A DNA stretch of 64,000 nucleotides from an uncultured Chlorobiaceae bacterium (GTDB taxonomy: Bacteria > Bacteroidota > Chlorobiia > Chlorobiales > Chlorobiaceae). Below are positions 54,826 through 63,661 of the stretch, in pieces (positions within the stretch are counted from its first letter, which is position 1; every line of letters starts with the position of its first letter). Location: contig CAITSZ010000027.1 in assembly GCA_903895195.1 (NCBI GenBank), positions 62,001 to 126,000 of the forward strand. Reading direction: 5' to 3'. The notes beneath the pieces are model-generated. The model did no database searches. It was given only the letters and a program-made list of their open reading frames with translations, and was not told the origin of the DNA. Made by a program: the position numbers and the translations under genes.

Positions 54826-56739
54826 ATGTCAACTCATTCTGAAGAGTCTGATGCAGCACTTCATGCAGGGGGATCCGGGCTTAAACGTTTTGCCGGGCTT
54901 TCTCTTGCCGCTCTTGGGGTGGTGTTCGGTGATATAGGTACCAGCCCTCTTTATGCCCTTCGAGAGTGCTTTCACGGTGACTATGCTATTCCCGTATCAC
55001 AGGCCAATGTTCTTGGTGTCCTTTCATTGCTGGTATGGTCTCTTATCGTGATTGTGAGCCTGAAATATCTCACCTTTATCATGAAGGCTGATAACGATGG
55101 TGAAGGAGGAATTCTGGCTCTCACAGCATTGATTATCACGCACAGCAAAAAAAATGGTTTTGAACGATGGTTTCTGGTTGCCATCGGCTTGTTTGGAGCA
55201 GCATTGCTTTATGGCGATGGAATGATTACTCCTGCAATTTCAGTTCTAAGTGCGGTTGAGGGTGTCCAGATTATTGCCCCGGCATTCAAGGATATTGTTA
55301 TACCGGTCACCATTCTCGTTCTTGCCGGTCTTTTTCTGTTTCAGCATCATGGCACTGCAAAAGTTGGCGCCCTTTTCGGTCCGATTATATTCCTTTGGTT
55401 TACAGTTATAGGTATACTTGGTATCGTTGAAATTCTACGATATCCTGAGGTCTTGAGGGCTATACTGCCCTGGTACGGTATTTCATTTCTGCTCAGCAAC
55501 CATATTCAGGGATTTATGGTTCTGGGGGCAGTTTTTCTTTCTGTTACAGGAGCTGAGGCGCTCTATGCCGATATGGGTCATTTCGGAAAAAATCCAATTC
55601 GCCTGACATGGATACTGCTTGTGCTTCCGGCATTGCTGCTGAACTATTTCGGTCAGGGGGCGCTGCTGCTGAATTTTCCTCATGAGTCACATAATCCTTT
55701 TTATGGTCTGGTGCCATCCTGGGGCATGATTCCAATGGTCATCCTTGCCACTTCCGCAACCATTATTGCCTCTCAGGCGCTGATCACCGGTGTTTTTTCA
55801 TTGACCCAGCAGGCTATCCAGCTTGGATATCTTCCGCGTCTGACTGTGACGCATACATCTGCCAGGCATATAGGGCAGATTTATGTTCCTGCAGCTAACT
55901 GGTCGTTAATGATTGCAACGATCGGTCTCGTGGCAGGTTTCGGGTCGTCCAGCCAACTTGCTGCGGCTTACGGTGTTGCTGTTACAGCAACAATGCTGAT
56001 TTCCACAATTTTATTTTATTACGTTGCAAGTGATATCTGGCAATGGAACAAGACGGCACTCAATCTCATGATCGCCTTCTTTGCGATTATTGATCTGTCT
56101 TTTTTCGGTGCAAGCATGACAAAACTCTTTCATGGGGCATGGTTTCCTTTGTTGATCGGTTTTGCTGTGTTTACCGTTATGCTGACCTGGAATGAGGGCC
56201 GCATGCTTCTGCTTAAACAACTGAAGGAGCGAACATTGACTGTTGATGAGTTTATGCAGAGCATCTTATTGCAACAGCCTCAGCGAGTCAATGGTCAGGC
56301 AATCTATCTGACAGCAAATCCGGATACTATTCCTATGGCAATGCTTCATAATCTTCGACATAACAAGGTGTTGCATTCTGAAGTGGCCCTTTTTCATTTC
56401 AGTCTGGAACGGGTGCCCAGGGTTATTGGTAATAATAAAGTCGAGGTAGTCAAATTGAGTGATGGGTTTTTCAAAGTTATTGCGCGATATGGATTCCTTG
56501 AATATCCCAATATCAGCCAGGTTATTGAGATTGCAAATCGTCAGGGGCTTCATTTCAAACCTGAAGCGATCAGTTTTTTCCTGAGCAGGGAAAAAATTGT
56601 TACAGGGCTCAAATCTAAAATGTTGTTATGGCGAAAAAAACTTTTTGCAATAATGGCTCGTAATGCGCTAAGCGCCACGGCATACTACAGTCTGCCTGCG
56701 GGTCAGGTGATTGAGATTGGACTTTTAGTGCAGATATGA
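54826..56739 (+). CDS. kup: Potassium transporter Kup
   Basis: A 637-residue protein with about 12 membrane helices and a C-terminal cytoplasmic region of about 150 residues. FGDIGTSPLYALRECF, KADNDGEGGILALTALI and LLYGDGMITPAISVLSAVEGV are Kup/HAK signatures. It imports potassium with protons. The ATG at 54826 is preferred over a TTG at 54820. A long gene-free region precedes it. Confidence 0.94.
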   Translation: MSTHSEESDAALHAGGSGLKRFAGLSLAALGVVFGDIGTSPLYALRECFHGDYAIPVSQANVLGVLSLLVWSLIVIVSLKYLTFIMKADNDGEGGILALTALIITHSKKNGFERWFLVAIGLFGAALLYGDGMITPAISVLSAVEGVQIIAPAFKDIVIPVTILVLAGLFLFQHHGTAKVGALFGPIIFLWFTVIGILGIVEILRYPEVLRAILPWYGISFLLSNHIQGFMVLGAVFLSVTGAEALYADMGHFGKNPIRLTWILLVLPALLLNYFGQGALLLNFPHESHNPFYGLVPSWGMIPMVILATSATIIASQALITGVFSLTQQAIQLGYLPRLTVTHTSARHIGQIYVPAANWSLMIATIGLVAGFGSSSQLAAAYGVAVTATMLISTILFYYVASDIWQWNKTALNLMIAFFAIIDLSFFGASMTKLFHGAWFPLLIGFAVFTVMLTWNEGRMLLLKQLKERTLTVDEFMQSILLQQPQRVNGQAIYLTANPDTIPMAMLHNLRHNKVLHSEVALFHFSLERVPRVIGNNKVEVVKLSDGFFKVIARYGFLEYPNISQVIEIANRQGLHFKPEAISFFLSREKIVTGLKSKMLLWRKKLFAIMARNALSATAYYSLPAGQVIEIGLLVQI

Positions 56740-56890
56740 ATGTGTTCTATAATTGCTATGCCGGCTTTCTTTTGAACGCAAAGCGACAGGACGGAAAAAC
56801 GTCTATATATGAAACTACGTAGAAAAGTCAATCAATTAGCTTTATATTGAACTCTGTATGTAATTTTTCCTCCAAGCTTCTTTGGTTACA

Positions 56891-57571
56891 ATGGTACTGA
56901 TGAACGAATCACCTCTTCCTACCGCTTTAAATAAGGGATTCAGCCTGCGGCTCAGGGAATACATTCTGAAAAAACATGGTTCTGTAAACTCTTTTTGCAG
57001 AGCAACAGGGATAAAATATCCGGCCCAAATGACCCCCTATCTTAAGGGGAAATGCCAGCCGGGGAAGAAAATGATTGAGCGCCTGCAAAAAGATGGTGCG
57101 GATATTCAATGGTTGCAGAGCGGATATTCGAAAGGCGATTCACTTGCGCCACTCAGTAACGCCATGGCGTTATCGCGGTATCGTGTGGAAATAGATAATC
57201 TTTTCAGGCAAGTTCGTTTGCGCTCAGGCAAAGGTACCGGTATATATAAACCTGAGATTGATGCGTATGCTGTTGTTGATCATGATGAGCGTTTTGTGGA
57301 TTTGACGGGCTCTATTGAAGCTTTCTTAGGGTATGAAAAAAATGCATTGTCAGGAGTTGGATTGGCCAGTTTGATCCATCCTGAAGATTATGCTTCTATG
57401 CAGAGCACTCTGCAGCAGCAAGGGTCGGGAGATGATATTTTTTCATTTCATTCTCGATTTAAAACAGCAACAGATGATTATATCAATGTAGAGTGGTGTT
57501 TGTATATAAAGAGCAAGCCTATGTCAGAATTACATGAATATGCCATGATTCTTAGGCGTGCCGGGACTTGA
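56891..57571 (+). CDS. HTH-PAS domain protein
   Basis: A protein of about 226 residues: an N-terminal XRE-like helix-turn-helix region (about residues 15-65, with VNSFCRATGIKYPAQMTPYL and the LQKDGADIQWLQSG end) and a C-terminal PAS domain (about 115-225, with GYEKNALSGVGLASLIHPEDY). The combination suggests a sensor-regulator; no cofactor-binding residue can be named. Starts at 56891 or 56900 are both possible. It stands alone between kup and the short unknown gene. Confidence 0.75.
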   Translation: MVLMNESPLPTALNKGFSLRLREYILKKHGSVNSFCRATGIKYPAQMTPYLKGKCQPGKKMIERLQKDGADIQWLQSGYSKGDSLAPLSNAMALSRYRVEIDNLFRQVRLRSGKGTGIYKPEIDAYAVVDHDERFVDLTGSIEAFLGYEKNALSGVGLASLIHPEDYASMQSTLQQQGSGDDIFSFHSRFKTATDDYINVEWCLYIKSKPMSELHEYAMILRRAGT

Positions 57572-57902
57572 TGGTAGTTGTTGATGAGATTTGTTTCTGC
57601 TTTTCAATTGATCCCCTACCGGATTACTACTCTGCCTGTTCAGTAAATCCCTCTTTATATCCGTGAAATATGAGGTATTCAATCTCTTAAGGCGTTGCTT
57701 TAGGGTATGAAAATACTGAACAATGTTTTACTTCACTCAGACTGGCAGTATTCCGGATCACTACGGCAACATCGTTTGTTGTTTTACTCTCTATGAGTCG
57801 GCTTACATAGGTTAAAAAGTAGTTTTGTGCATTTATTTTTATTATATATAGATGACAAGTGAAAAATGATTAAATAATAATAAAGTTCGGTTATTCAGCC
57901 GG
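57572..57902. other. Intergenic region with no recognised element
   Basis: About 330 bases. I see no tRNA, gene or strong hairpin; it is moderately AT-rich and ends in the ribosome-binding site of the next gene. Confidence 0.4.
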
Positions 57903-57915
57903 AAAGGAGGTCGAG

Positions 57916-58212
57916 ATGATACAACAGTTCAGAGTCGGCGATAAAATTGTTTACCATAAACCTAAAAGTTCTTTTTGCCCTGGTCCAAGGGCCAAGCAGG
58001 TGTATCCTCTCGAACATGGTGAGGAATATCATTATGTGGTGGACAAGTTTTGGAAAGTTGTTCAGGTCAATGGTGATGGAACGCTCGATGTTGTTACCCG
58101 GACAGGAAAGAAACATAGGCTGGAAGCCAGTGATCCCAATATCACTAAAGCCCATCTGCTCCAGCATTTAATTTATCGCAAGCGATTTCTTGGACTGAAC
58201 GAAGTGATCTGA
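57916..58212 (+). CDS. Short protein of unknown function with strong ribosome-binding site
   Basis: A 98-residue soluble protein, rich in Lys, His and Tyr, starting MIQQFRVGDKIVYHKPK. The VVDKFWKVVQVNGDGTLDVV segment resembles small beta-barrel domains (KOW/SH3-like), which is only an impression. AAAGGAGG sits five bases before the ATG, the best Shine-Dalgarno site in this window, suggesting high expression. No family is recognised and neighbours give no clue. Confidence 0.72.
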   Translation: MIQQFRVGDKIVYHKPKSSFCPGPRAKQVYPLEHGEEYHYVVDKFWKVVQVNGDGTLDVVTRTGKKHRLEASDPNITKAHLLQHLIYRKRFLGLNEVI

Positions 58213-58259
58213 TATCCATATCCCCCTTGATTCCCCTTTTTTCATGTTCAGGATAGATA

Positions 58260-59606
58260 CTACTGCGTTTTGTTTGCAAATATAGCTTCTTTCAGGGCTG
58301 CCCAGCCAGATGTAGCCTTTATTCCTGAAGGAAGGATTGTCAGCGTTGACAGGGTTGCATTCTTGAAATTTGCATCTGTAATGTTGGATCCTTTCAGGTT
58401 AGCTCCTTCCAGATTTGCTCCTTCCAGATCAGCATCAAAAAGCGATGCTCCTTCCAGATTTGCCTCGCTCAGATTTGCCCCGACGAGTATCGCCCCATAA
58501 AGCAAAGAATTTGATAGATTGGCTTTACTGAGGTTTGCTCCCTTGAGAAATGCACGATCAAGGTTTGCTCCGTGAAGGTTTGCGCCTTGCAGTTGGGCTG
58601 ACTTCATGTCAGCTTTATGGAAATTGGCAGAACTTAGATCTGCGCCTGCCATGTTTGCATTATCGAGAGAAGCTCCTTCAAAGCTTGAGCCGGCAAGAAC
58701 CGCTTGCCGAAGATTGATACCTTTCAGATTAGAATTTTCCAGCTTTTCTTCTTTAAGTGTTACGCCTACCTTTGGATTCAAGCCGCGCATTTTGTTCCAC
58801 GATTCAACATCTTCGGCTATCAGCGACTCTTTTATTCTGTTTTCGGTCTGTGGTAACATTGTATATCCAGCAGGCAGAAGCACTGGTGCGGGTTCATTTT
58901 CTACAAGTTCAACAGGAGGCTGAGTGTTATAGATAATGCGGCTTGTTACAGTTTCATTGATAAATTTAGCATTGTGACGGGCACTCCATGACGAGGTTGC
59001 TTTTTCTCCTGATGGAAGGATGGTATCATTTGAAAGTATGGCCCCTGAAAGATTGGCCTGTTCGATGAACAAGGCTCCTTTGAGGTTGGTTCCTTTCAAG
59101 TTTGCATTTTCAAGATTTGCCTCAAAAAGAATGGTATTAGCCATGTCAGCCTTACTGAGATCCGCGCTTTCAAGCATGGCCCATCTCATGTTTGCATTCT
59201 GAAGGTTTGCATGAGTAAATTTTGCCCCTTTCATGAATGCCTTTTTGAGATTTGCCTTAACAAGGTAAGCTCCGGTAAGATCAGTGTCTTTGAGATTTGC
59301 CCTTTGCATGAAGGCCATCATGAGGTTTGAAGCCGTCATGTCGGCCATATTGAGAGTTGATCCGTTGAGTTCGGCCCTGACAAGAACCGTTCGGCTAAGA
59401 TTTGCTCCAGTCAGGTTGGTATCTTCAAGTATTGCTTTATAGAGGTCGATCTGTTTTGTTGGGTTTACGATACGCATCGCATTCCAATCTAACACGCTTT
59501 TTTTAAGCATCGTGAGTGCATCAGGATCGAATGCTGATGCAGGCTGGTTTATCAACAGCGCCAAAAAGGAAAAGAACATTGCTATAAGATGCCGTCGATG
59601 TTTCAT
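58260..59606 (-). CDS. Pentapeptide-repeat protein, exported
   Basis: A 448-residue protein with an N-terminal signal peptide (cut near PASA) and two blocks of A(D/N)LXX pentapeptide repeats (about residues 75-190 and 290-430), separated by a linker that includes a Pro-rich part. Each block is preceded by a similar WN-MR-NP phrase, so the protein looks like a duplicated unit. Such repeats fold as right-handed quadrilateral helices. Function is not predictable. The ATG at 59606 is chosen; an upstream TTG at 59633 is in frame. Confidence 0.85.
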   Translation of the reverse strand: MKHRRHLIAMFFSFLALLINQPASAFDPDALTMLKKSVLDWNAMRIVNPTKQIDLYKAILEDTNLTGANLSRTVLVRAELNGSTLNMADMTASNLMMAFMQRANLKDTDLTGAYLVKANLKKAFMKGAKFTHANLQNANMRWAMLESADLSKADMANTILFEANLENANLKGTNLKGALFIEQANLSGAILSNDTILPSGEKATSSWSARHNAKFINETVTSRIIYNTQPPVELVENEPAPVLLPAGYTMLPQTENRIKESLIAEDVESWNKMRGLNPKVGVTLKEEKLENSNLKGINLRQAVLAGSSFEGASLDNANMAGADLSSANFHKADMKSAQLQGANLHGANLDRAFLKGANLSKANLSNSLLYGAILVGANLSEANLEGASLFDADLEGANLEGANLKGSNITDANFKNATLSTLTILPSGIKATSGWAALKEAIFANKTQ

Positions 59607-59798
59607 AAGGAGTTTTATTGATAATTGATGCAAAAAAAGTTTTACACGAACTCGCTGTCGGAAGCGAAAAATGACTGATGAGAAAAAGTAATTAAATAAC
59701 TGCTGAGAAAATGAAACTTTATTGCAACTGCAGGTGGTTTAACTATTAATAGATTATGAAATAATAAGTTGTCCCAACTCGCCTAAACGATTTTAATT

Positions 59799-60500
59799 AT
59801 GGATGCCAATACTGGATATGTTGGAAAAGTGCTTGTTGTCGGAGCAACGGGCAAAACCGGACAATGGGTCGTTAAGAGACTATCGTATTACGGGATACCT
59901 GCCAGAGTGTTTTCGAGAGAGAGAGGAAAGGCTGAAAGTATGTTTGGGGAACGTGTTGAAATTGCAACTGGAAAGATTCAAAGTGCTTTAGATATTCGAG
60001 AGGCTGTAAAGGGTTGCGATGCTGTGATTTGTGCGCTTGGATCCAGTTCTGTGACTGGCGAGTCATCTCCGGCGGATGTTGATCGGGATGGAGTCATCAG
60101 GCTTGTTGATGAAGCGGCAAATGCCGGGGTGAAATATTTTGGATTGGTAAGCTCAATGGCGGTTACTAAATGGTATCATCCTCTTAATCTTTTTGCCGGG
60201 GTGCTGCTTAAAAAATGGGAAGCTGAAGAGCATTTGAGAATGGTATTCGCTGGTGAAGGTCGATCGTATACCATTGTAAGGCCCGGGGGGTTAAAGGATG
60301 GGGAGCCTTTGCAGCATAAGCTTCATGTAGATACGGGCGACAAAATGTGGAGCGGGTGGATTAACCGATCTGATGTTGCCGAGCTGCTTGTGGTGGCATT
60401 ATGGCTTGAAAAAGCAAAAAATAAAACATTTGAAGTCATCAATGAAGCGGATGAAGAACAAAAGTCCCTTGAACCCTTCTATGACAATCTTCCGGGATAA
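59799..60500 (+). CDS. NAD(P)-binding SDR-type (NmrA-like) protein
   Basis: A 233-residue Rossmann protein of the atypical SDR group. The nucleotide loop is VVGATGKTGQWVVKRL, with the Arg of FSRERGK favouring NADP, then CDAVICALGSSS and GLVSSMAV. The classical YxxxK is not evident. Related proteins are NAD(P)H-binding reductases or assembly factors in phototrophs. The reaction is unknown. It is single, with divergent and converging neighbours. Confidence 0.8.
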   Translation: MDANTGYVGKVLVVGATGKTGQWVVKRLSYYGIPARVFSRERGKAESMFGERVEIATGKIQSALDIREAVKGCDAVICALGSSSVTGESSPADVDRDGVIRLVDEAANAGVKYFGLVSSMAVTKWYHPLNLFAGVLLKKWEAEEHLRMVFAGEGRSYTIVRPGGLKDGEPLQHKLHVDTGDKMWSGWINRSDVAELLVVALWLEKAKNKTFEVINEADEEQKSLEPFYDNLPG

Positions 60501-60561
60501 AGCGCTTAGGGTTGTTGAAAAACCATCACAAGCATCAGAGTATCTTTATTAACAGATAGTT

Positions 60562-60921
60562 TTACAGGTTCTTTATTGCTCGTATCAGCTCCTGGCCGCT
60601 GAAAGGTTTTTTTAGTGTAGTGTTAGCTCCGAGGGCATCAGCCAGAACAAGGAAGTTTTCGGGGCCGACTTGTCCGCCGCCTGAAATAGCTATGATGTTT
60701 ATCGATGGATATTGTTTCTTTACCTCAATAATCGTTTCAAAGCCCTCTTTTTCGGGCATGATAAGATCGGTAATCATTACAGAAATATCCCTCTGTTCCT
60801 TCAGTATCAAAAGGGCGTCTACGCCGTTTTCAGCTTCGTAAACAGTAAAGTTTTCCCTTTTCAGTACCGTACTCAAAAACTTTCTGACAGCTGCATCGTC
60901 TTCAACAACAAGAATTTTCAT
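60562..60921 (-). CDS. Single-domain response regulator
   Basis: A 119-residue CheY-like receiver: acidic pair in VVEDDAAV, phospho-acceptor Asp in MITDLIMPE, and Lys in LKKPFSG. No output domain. A histidine kinase partner is not in the window. It may act by protein contact. It lies between the SDR gene and the symporter, 64 bases downstream of the latter. Confidence 0.9.
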   Translation of the reverse strand: MKILVVEDDAAVRKFLSTVLKRENFTVYEAENGVDALLILKEQRDISVMITDLIMPEKEGFETIIEVKKQYPSINIIAISGGGQVGPENFLVLADALGANTTLKKPFSGQELIRAIKNL

Positions 60922-60985
60922 GATGGAAAGGTTATTTGAGTTTATTCTCTTTGCGTGAAAGATACGAGTTTTCAGCTTAAAAAGT

Positions 60986-62395
60986 TCACTGCAGCTTCTG
61001 AACTCTTTTTTTAAAGAAGGTCATATCGATACCAAGGCTTACCAAAAGGTTTACTATCACCGAGACGGTAATGTACCATGTCCATGCAAGTCCGAAAAAT
61101 TTTAGGACAAATACAATGCCCATACTGGCAACAAGACCAGTGCCAAGACTTGCCGGATGAAACGCCCTCTTGCTTTTGGATAACAGAAAAAGTCCCAGGA
61201 GCCCCCCATAAGTGAACGAAGCGATTTCAAGGCCTACCATGACAATTGCTTTGTTTCCGGCATCAAACATAAGCGCAATTATGATAAGCAGAATTGCCCA
61301 GATGAAGCTGATCAGTTTTGAAAGGCTGAGAGAAGCTTTTCCTCCAAGGATGTCGTTCACCGTTGAAGAGGCCAGGGCATTGATCGCAGAGCTATGTGTG
61401 GACATGGCGGCCGACAGAACTCCAGCAATTAATAATCCCTTCAATCCTGCAGGGAGATAGTGAACAATAAAAAAGGCAAATTCACGGTCTTTTTCCATTG
61501 AGGCGCCATGCATGAACACCGATATCAGTGAGCCTGCAAGAAGAAAAACTGAAAACTGGAAAAAAACAAAAAAGCCACTGCCAATCATGGCTTTTTTTGC
61601 AGATGCAAGATCTTTGCATCCGAGCACACGCTGAACCATCATGTAGTCCACTCCGTGAGAAGAAAGGGAGAGCAGGATGCCGCCGATAAAGGCGCTGAAA
61701 AAGGCAAGAGGGTTGGTGAAAATATGAGTGTCTTTATTGATAATGTTCAATTTCCCCGATTTTTCAAGCAACATGAGTATGTCAGGAAGACTCTTGTCTA
61801 TGCTATGAAAAAGAAAAACTATAGAGAGAATGCCACCCAGAAGGTAAAGAGAGAACTGAAAACTTTCCAGCCAGATCACTGCTTTAATACCACCCGAGAG
61901 CGTGTAGACAAGGGTGACCATCCCGATTATCATGATTGATAACGGAAGGGACCAACCGGTGACAACCTGAACAACAACACCAGCTGCAAGAAACCTGATG
62001 GCATCGCCAAGAGTTCTTGTTACCAGGAATACAATTGCTGCAAGTTTTTGCATGCCCGGTCCGAATCTGATGCCGATGACTTCATAAATAGAGCTGACGC
62101 CGTGTTTGAAATACATAGGCAAAAGCACGAAACTGACAAGTATCCTGCCTATAATGTATCCCATTGCAAGCTGGAGGAAGGTCCAGTCGCCCCTGTAGGC
62201 CAGACCGGGAACGCTGACAAATGTCAGTACCGAGGTTTCTGAAGCGACAATCGAGAGCATCGAAACAATCCATGGCATATTGTGGCCGCCGTGAAAATAG
62301 TCTCTGGAATTTTTGTTGCTTTTTCCGTGCCAAAGACCGAAAAGCGTATTGCCAATGAGAAACAGAATAATGATGGCAAGATCGATGGTCTGCAT
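60986..62395 (-). CDS. Sodium:solute symporter family protein
   Basis: A 469-residue membrane protein with about 13 helices and SSF signatures: HGGHNMPWIVSMLSIVASETS near the start (given in part), SLSSHGVDYMMVQRVLGCKD, and the GVLSAAMSTHSSAINALASS segment that holds sodium ligands. The cargo cannot be named; genes downstream of DUF1343/NamZ-type muramidases sometimes carry cell-wall sugar transporters, and DUF1343 is next upstream here. It is transcribed with or after the DUF1343 gene, with a hairpin at 62438-62466 between. Confidence 0.85.
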   Translation of the reverse strand: MQTIDLAIIILFLIGNTLFGLWHGKSNKNSRDYFHGGHNMPWIVSMLSIVASETSVLTFVSVPGLAYRGDWTFLQLAMGYIIGRILVSFVLLPMYFKHGVSSIYEVIGIRFGPGMQKLAAIVFLVTRTLGDAIRFLAAGVVVQVVTGWSLPLSIMIIGMVTLVYTLSGGIKAVIWLESFQFSLYLLGGILSIVFLFHSIDKSLPDILMLLEKSGKLNIINKDTHIFTNPLAFFSAFIGGILLSLSSHGVDYMMVQRVLGCKDLASAKKAMIGSGFFVFFQFSVFLLAGSLISVFMHGASMEKDREFAFFIVHYLPAGLKGLLIAGVLSAAMSTHSSAINALASSTVNDILGGKASLSLSKLISFIWAILLIIIALMFDAGNKAIVMVGLEIASFTYGGLLGLFLLSKSKRAFHPASLGTGLVASMGIVFVLKFFGLAWTWYITVSVIVNLLVSLGIDMTFFKKRVQKLQ

Positions 62396-62437
62396 TGTCT
62401 GTATTGTTCGGGGAAGTTTAATAAAAAAAGGTATCGG

Positions 62438-62466
62438 GTTGAGCCCTATTGTGTAGTGGGCTCAGC
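62438..62466 (-). terminator. Terminator-like hairpin between DUF1343 gene and symporter gene
   Basis: GTTGAGCCC and GGGCTCAGC form a nine-pair stem (one T-G). On the minus strand a run of seven T follows after about nine bases, so partial termination is possible. Confidence 0.5.
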
Positions 62467-62480
62467 ATGAATTGTATTAT

Positions 62481-63644
62481 TTATTGGTAGAGGTGAAAGC
62501 CGCGCTTGATTTCAGCAAATCCAGTTTCATCACTTTTCCATGAATTAATAATAGTATCGGTAGAGCATCCTCGAAGTATCATGCTACGGATATGACTGCT
62601 TCCGGCAAGAAGATCGAAAGCAGGAAGGGTATCGTTGAATTCATACACTCCCTGTAGAAAGTTCAAATGCTGCGGGTAGATCTCATTGAGTGCAGTTGTT
62701 ATGGCAACTCCGGTTGCAAAGGATCTGAACCTTGAGTGATCGGTAACCTGCAACCAGATGCCTCCGATAACTTTGCCGGAAAACTTATGAAATGCAGGCT
62801 TAAACCATACCGGACGGAACAGAACCCCTTCGAGTCCGAAGCCGTTGCAACGTTCGGCAAGGTCGTAGGGATTTATGAATGGAGCTCCTGACAGTTGAAA
62901 CGGCGTTGTTGTCCCTCGTCCTTCAGAAACGTTCAGCCCTTCGAAAAGACACATTCCTGGATAGACCTCTGCCGTGAAAAATGAAGGCATGTTGGGGGAG
63001 GGAGGAATCCAGGAAAGAGAGGTTTCAGGGAAGAGCATAGATCGATTCCAGCCCTCCATTGCAATAACGCTGAGGTTGATATCGAGTTTATTGATGTCAC
63101 GGTAAAAACAGGCCAGTTCACCAGCAGTCATTCCGTGGCGGACTGGAACGGGAAAGATCCCCACAAATGAACGGAATGAAGGGTCCAGCATTGGTCCTTC
63201 GATTATGGTTCCTCCCAGAGGATTCGGTCGGTCAAGCACAATGATTTCAATATCCCTGCCTGAAACCGCTTCCATAAAAAGTGCCAGGGTATTGACATAA
63301 GTGTAGTAACGTGAGCCAACATCCTGAATGTCAAATATGATAAGATCGAGGTTGTCAAGGTGCGTTTTTTCAGGAAGAAGCGATTCTGCATTGTCACCGT
63401 AAAGGCTTACCACTTCACAGTCCAGTTCCGGTTGGTATGTGACGGAAATTTGATCCTGTTCGGTAGCGAAAAGGCCATGTTCCGGGGAAAAAATTTTTCT
63501 GATATGAAGCCCCCTTTCTTTCAGAACATTCCATGAGTATTTCAGTTCAGGAGTTACAGAGGTCTGGTTGACGATAAGACCTATGTTCCTTTTACGAAAG
63601 CTGTCGGTATTTCTGAGCAGGATGTCCAGCCCTGTGGCTACCAT
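62481..63644 (-). CDS. DUF1343 protein, probable exo-beta-N-acetylmuramidase (NamZ/GH171-like)
   Basis: A 387-residue protein with the DUF1343 pattern: GLIVNQTSVTPEL, IFSPEHGLFATEQD, FDIQDVGSRYYTYVNTL, VLDRPNPLGG, FEGLNVSEGRGTTTPF. The family includes NamZ, which releases terminal N-acetylmuramic acid from peptidoglycan fragments. No signal peptide is visible, so a cytoplasmic recycling role is likely. It lies between a nucleotidyltransferase and a sodium:solute symporter, consistent with uptake and recycling of cell-wall sugars. Confidence 0.9.
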   Translation of the reverse strand: MVATGLDILLRNTDSFRKRNIGLIVNQTSVTPELKYSWNVLKERGLHIRKIFSPEHGLFATEQDQISVTYQPELDCEVVSLYGDNAESLLPEKTHLDNLDLIIFDIQDVGSRYYTYVNTLALFMEAVSGRDIEIIVLDRPNPLGGTIIEGPMLDPSFRSFVGIFPVPVRHGMTAGELACFYRDINKLDINLSVIAMEGWNRSMLFPETSLSWIPPSPNMPSFFTAEVYPGMCLFEGLNVSEGRGTTTPFQLSGAPFINPYDLAERCNGFGLEGVLFRPVWFKPAFHKFSGKVIGGIWLQVTDHSRFRSFATGVAITTALNEIYPQHLNFLQGVYEFNDTLPAFDLLAGSSHIRSMILRGCSTDTIINSWKSDETGFAEIKRGFHLYQ

Positions 63645-63661
63645 GCGTTTTTCCTGTTTTG

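Noticed and set aside
54627-54842. 71-codon frame before kup
   Set aside because: It overlaps the kup start, has no ribosome-binding site and no family resemblance.
58300-59480. Periodic short repeats considered as a satellite array
   Set aside because: The period is explained by pentapeptide repeats in an intact reading frame.
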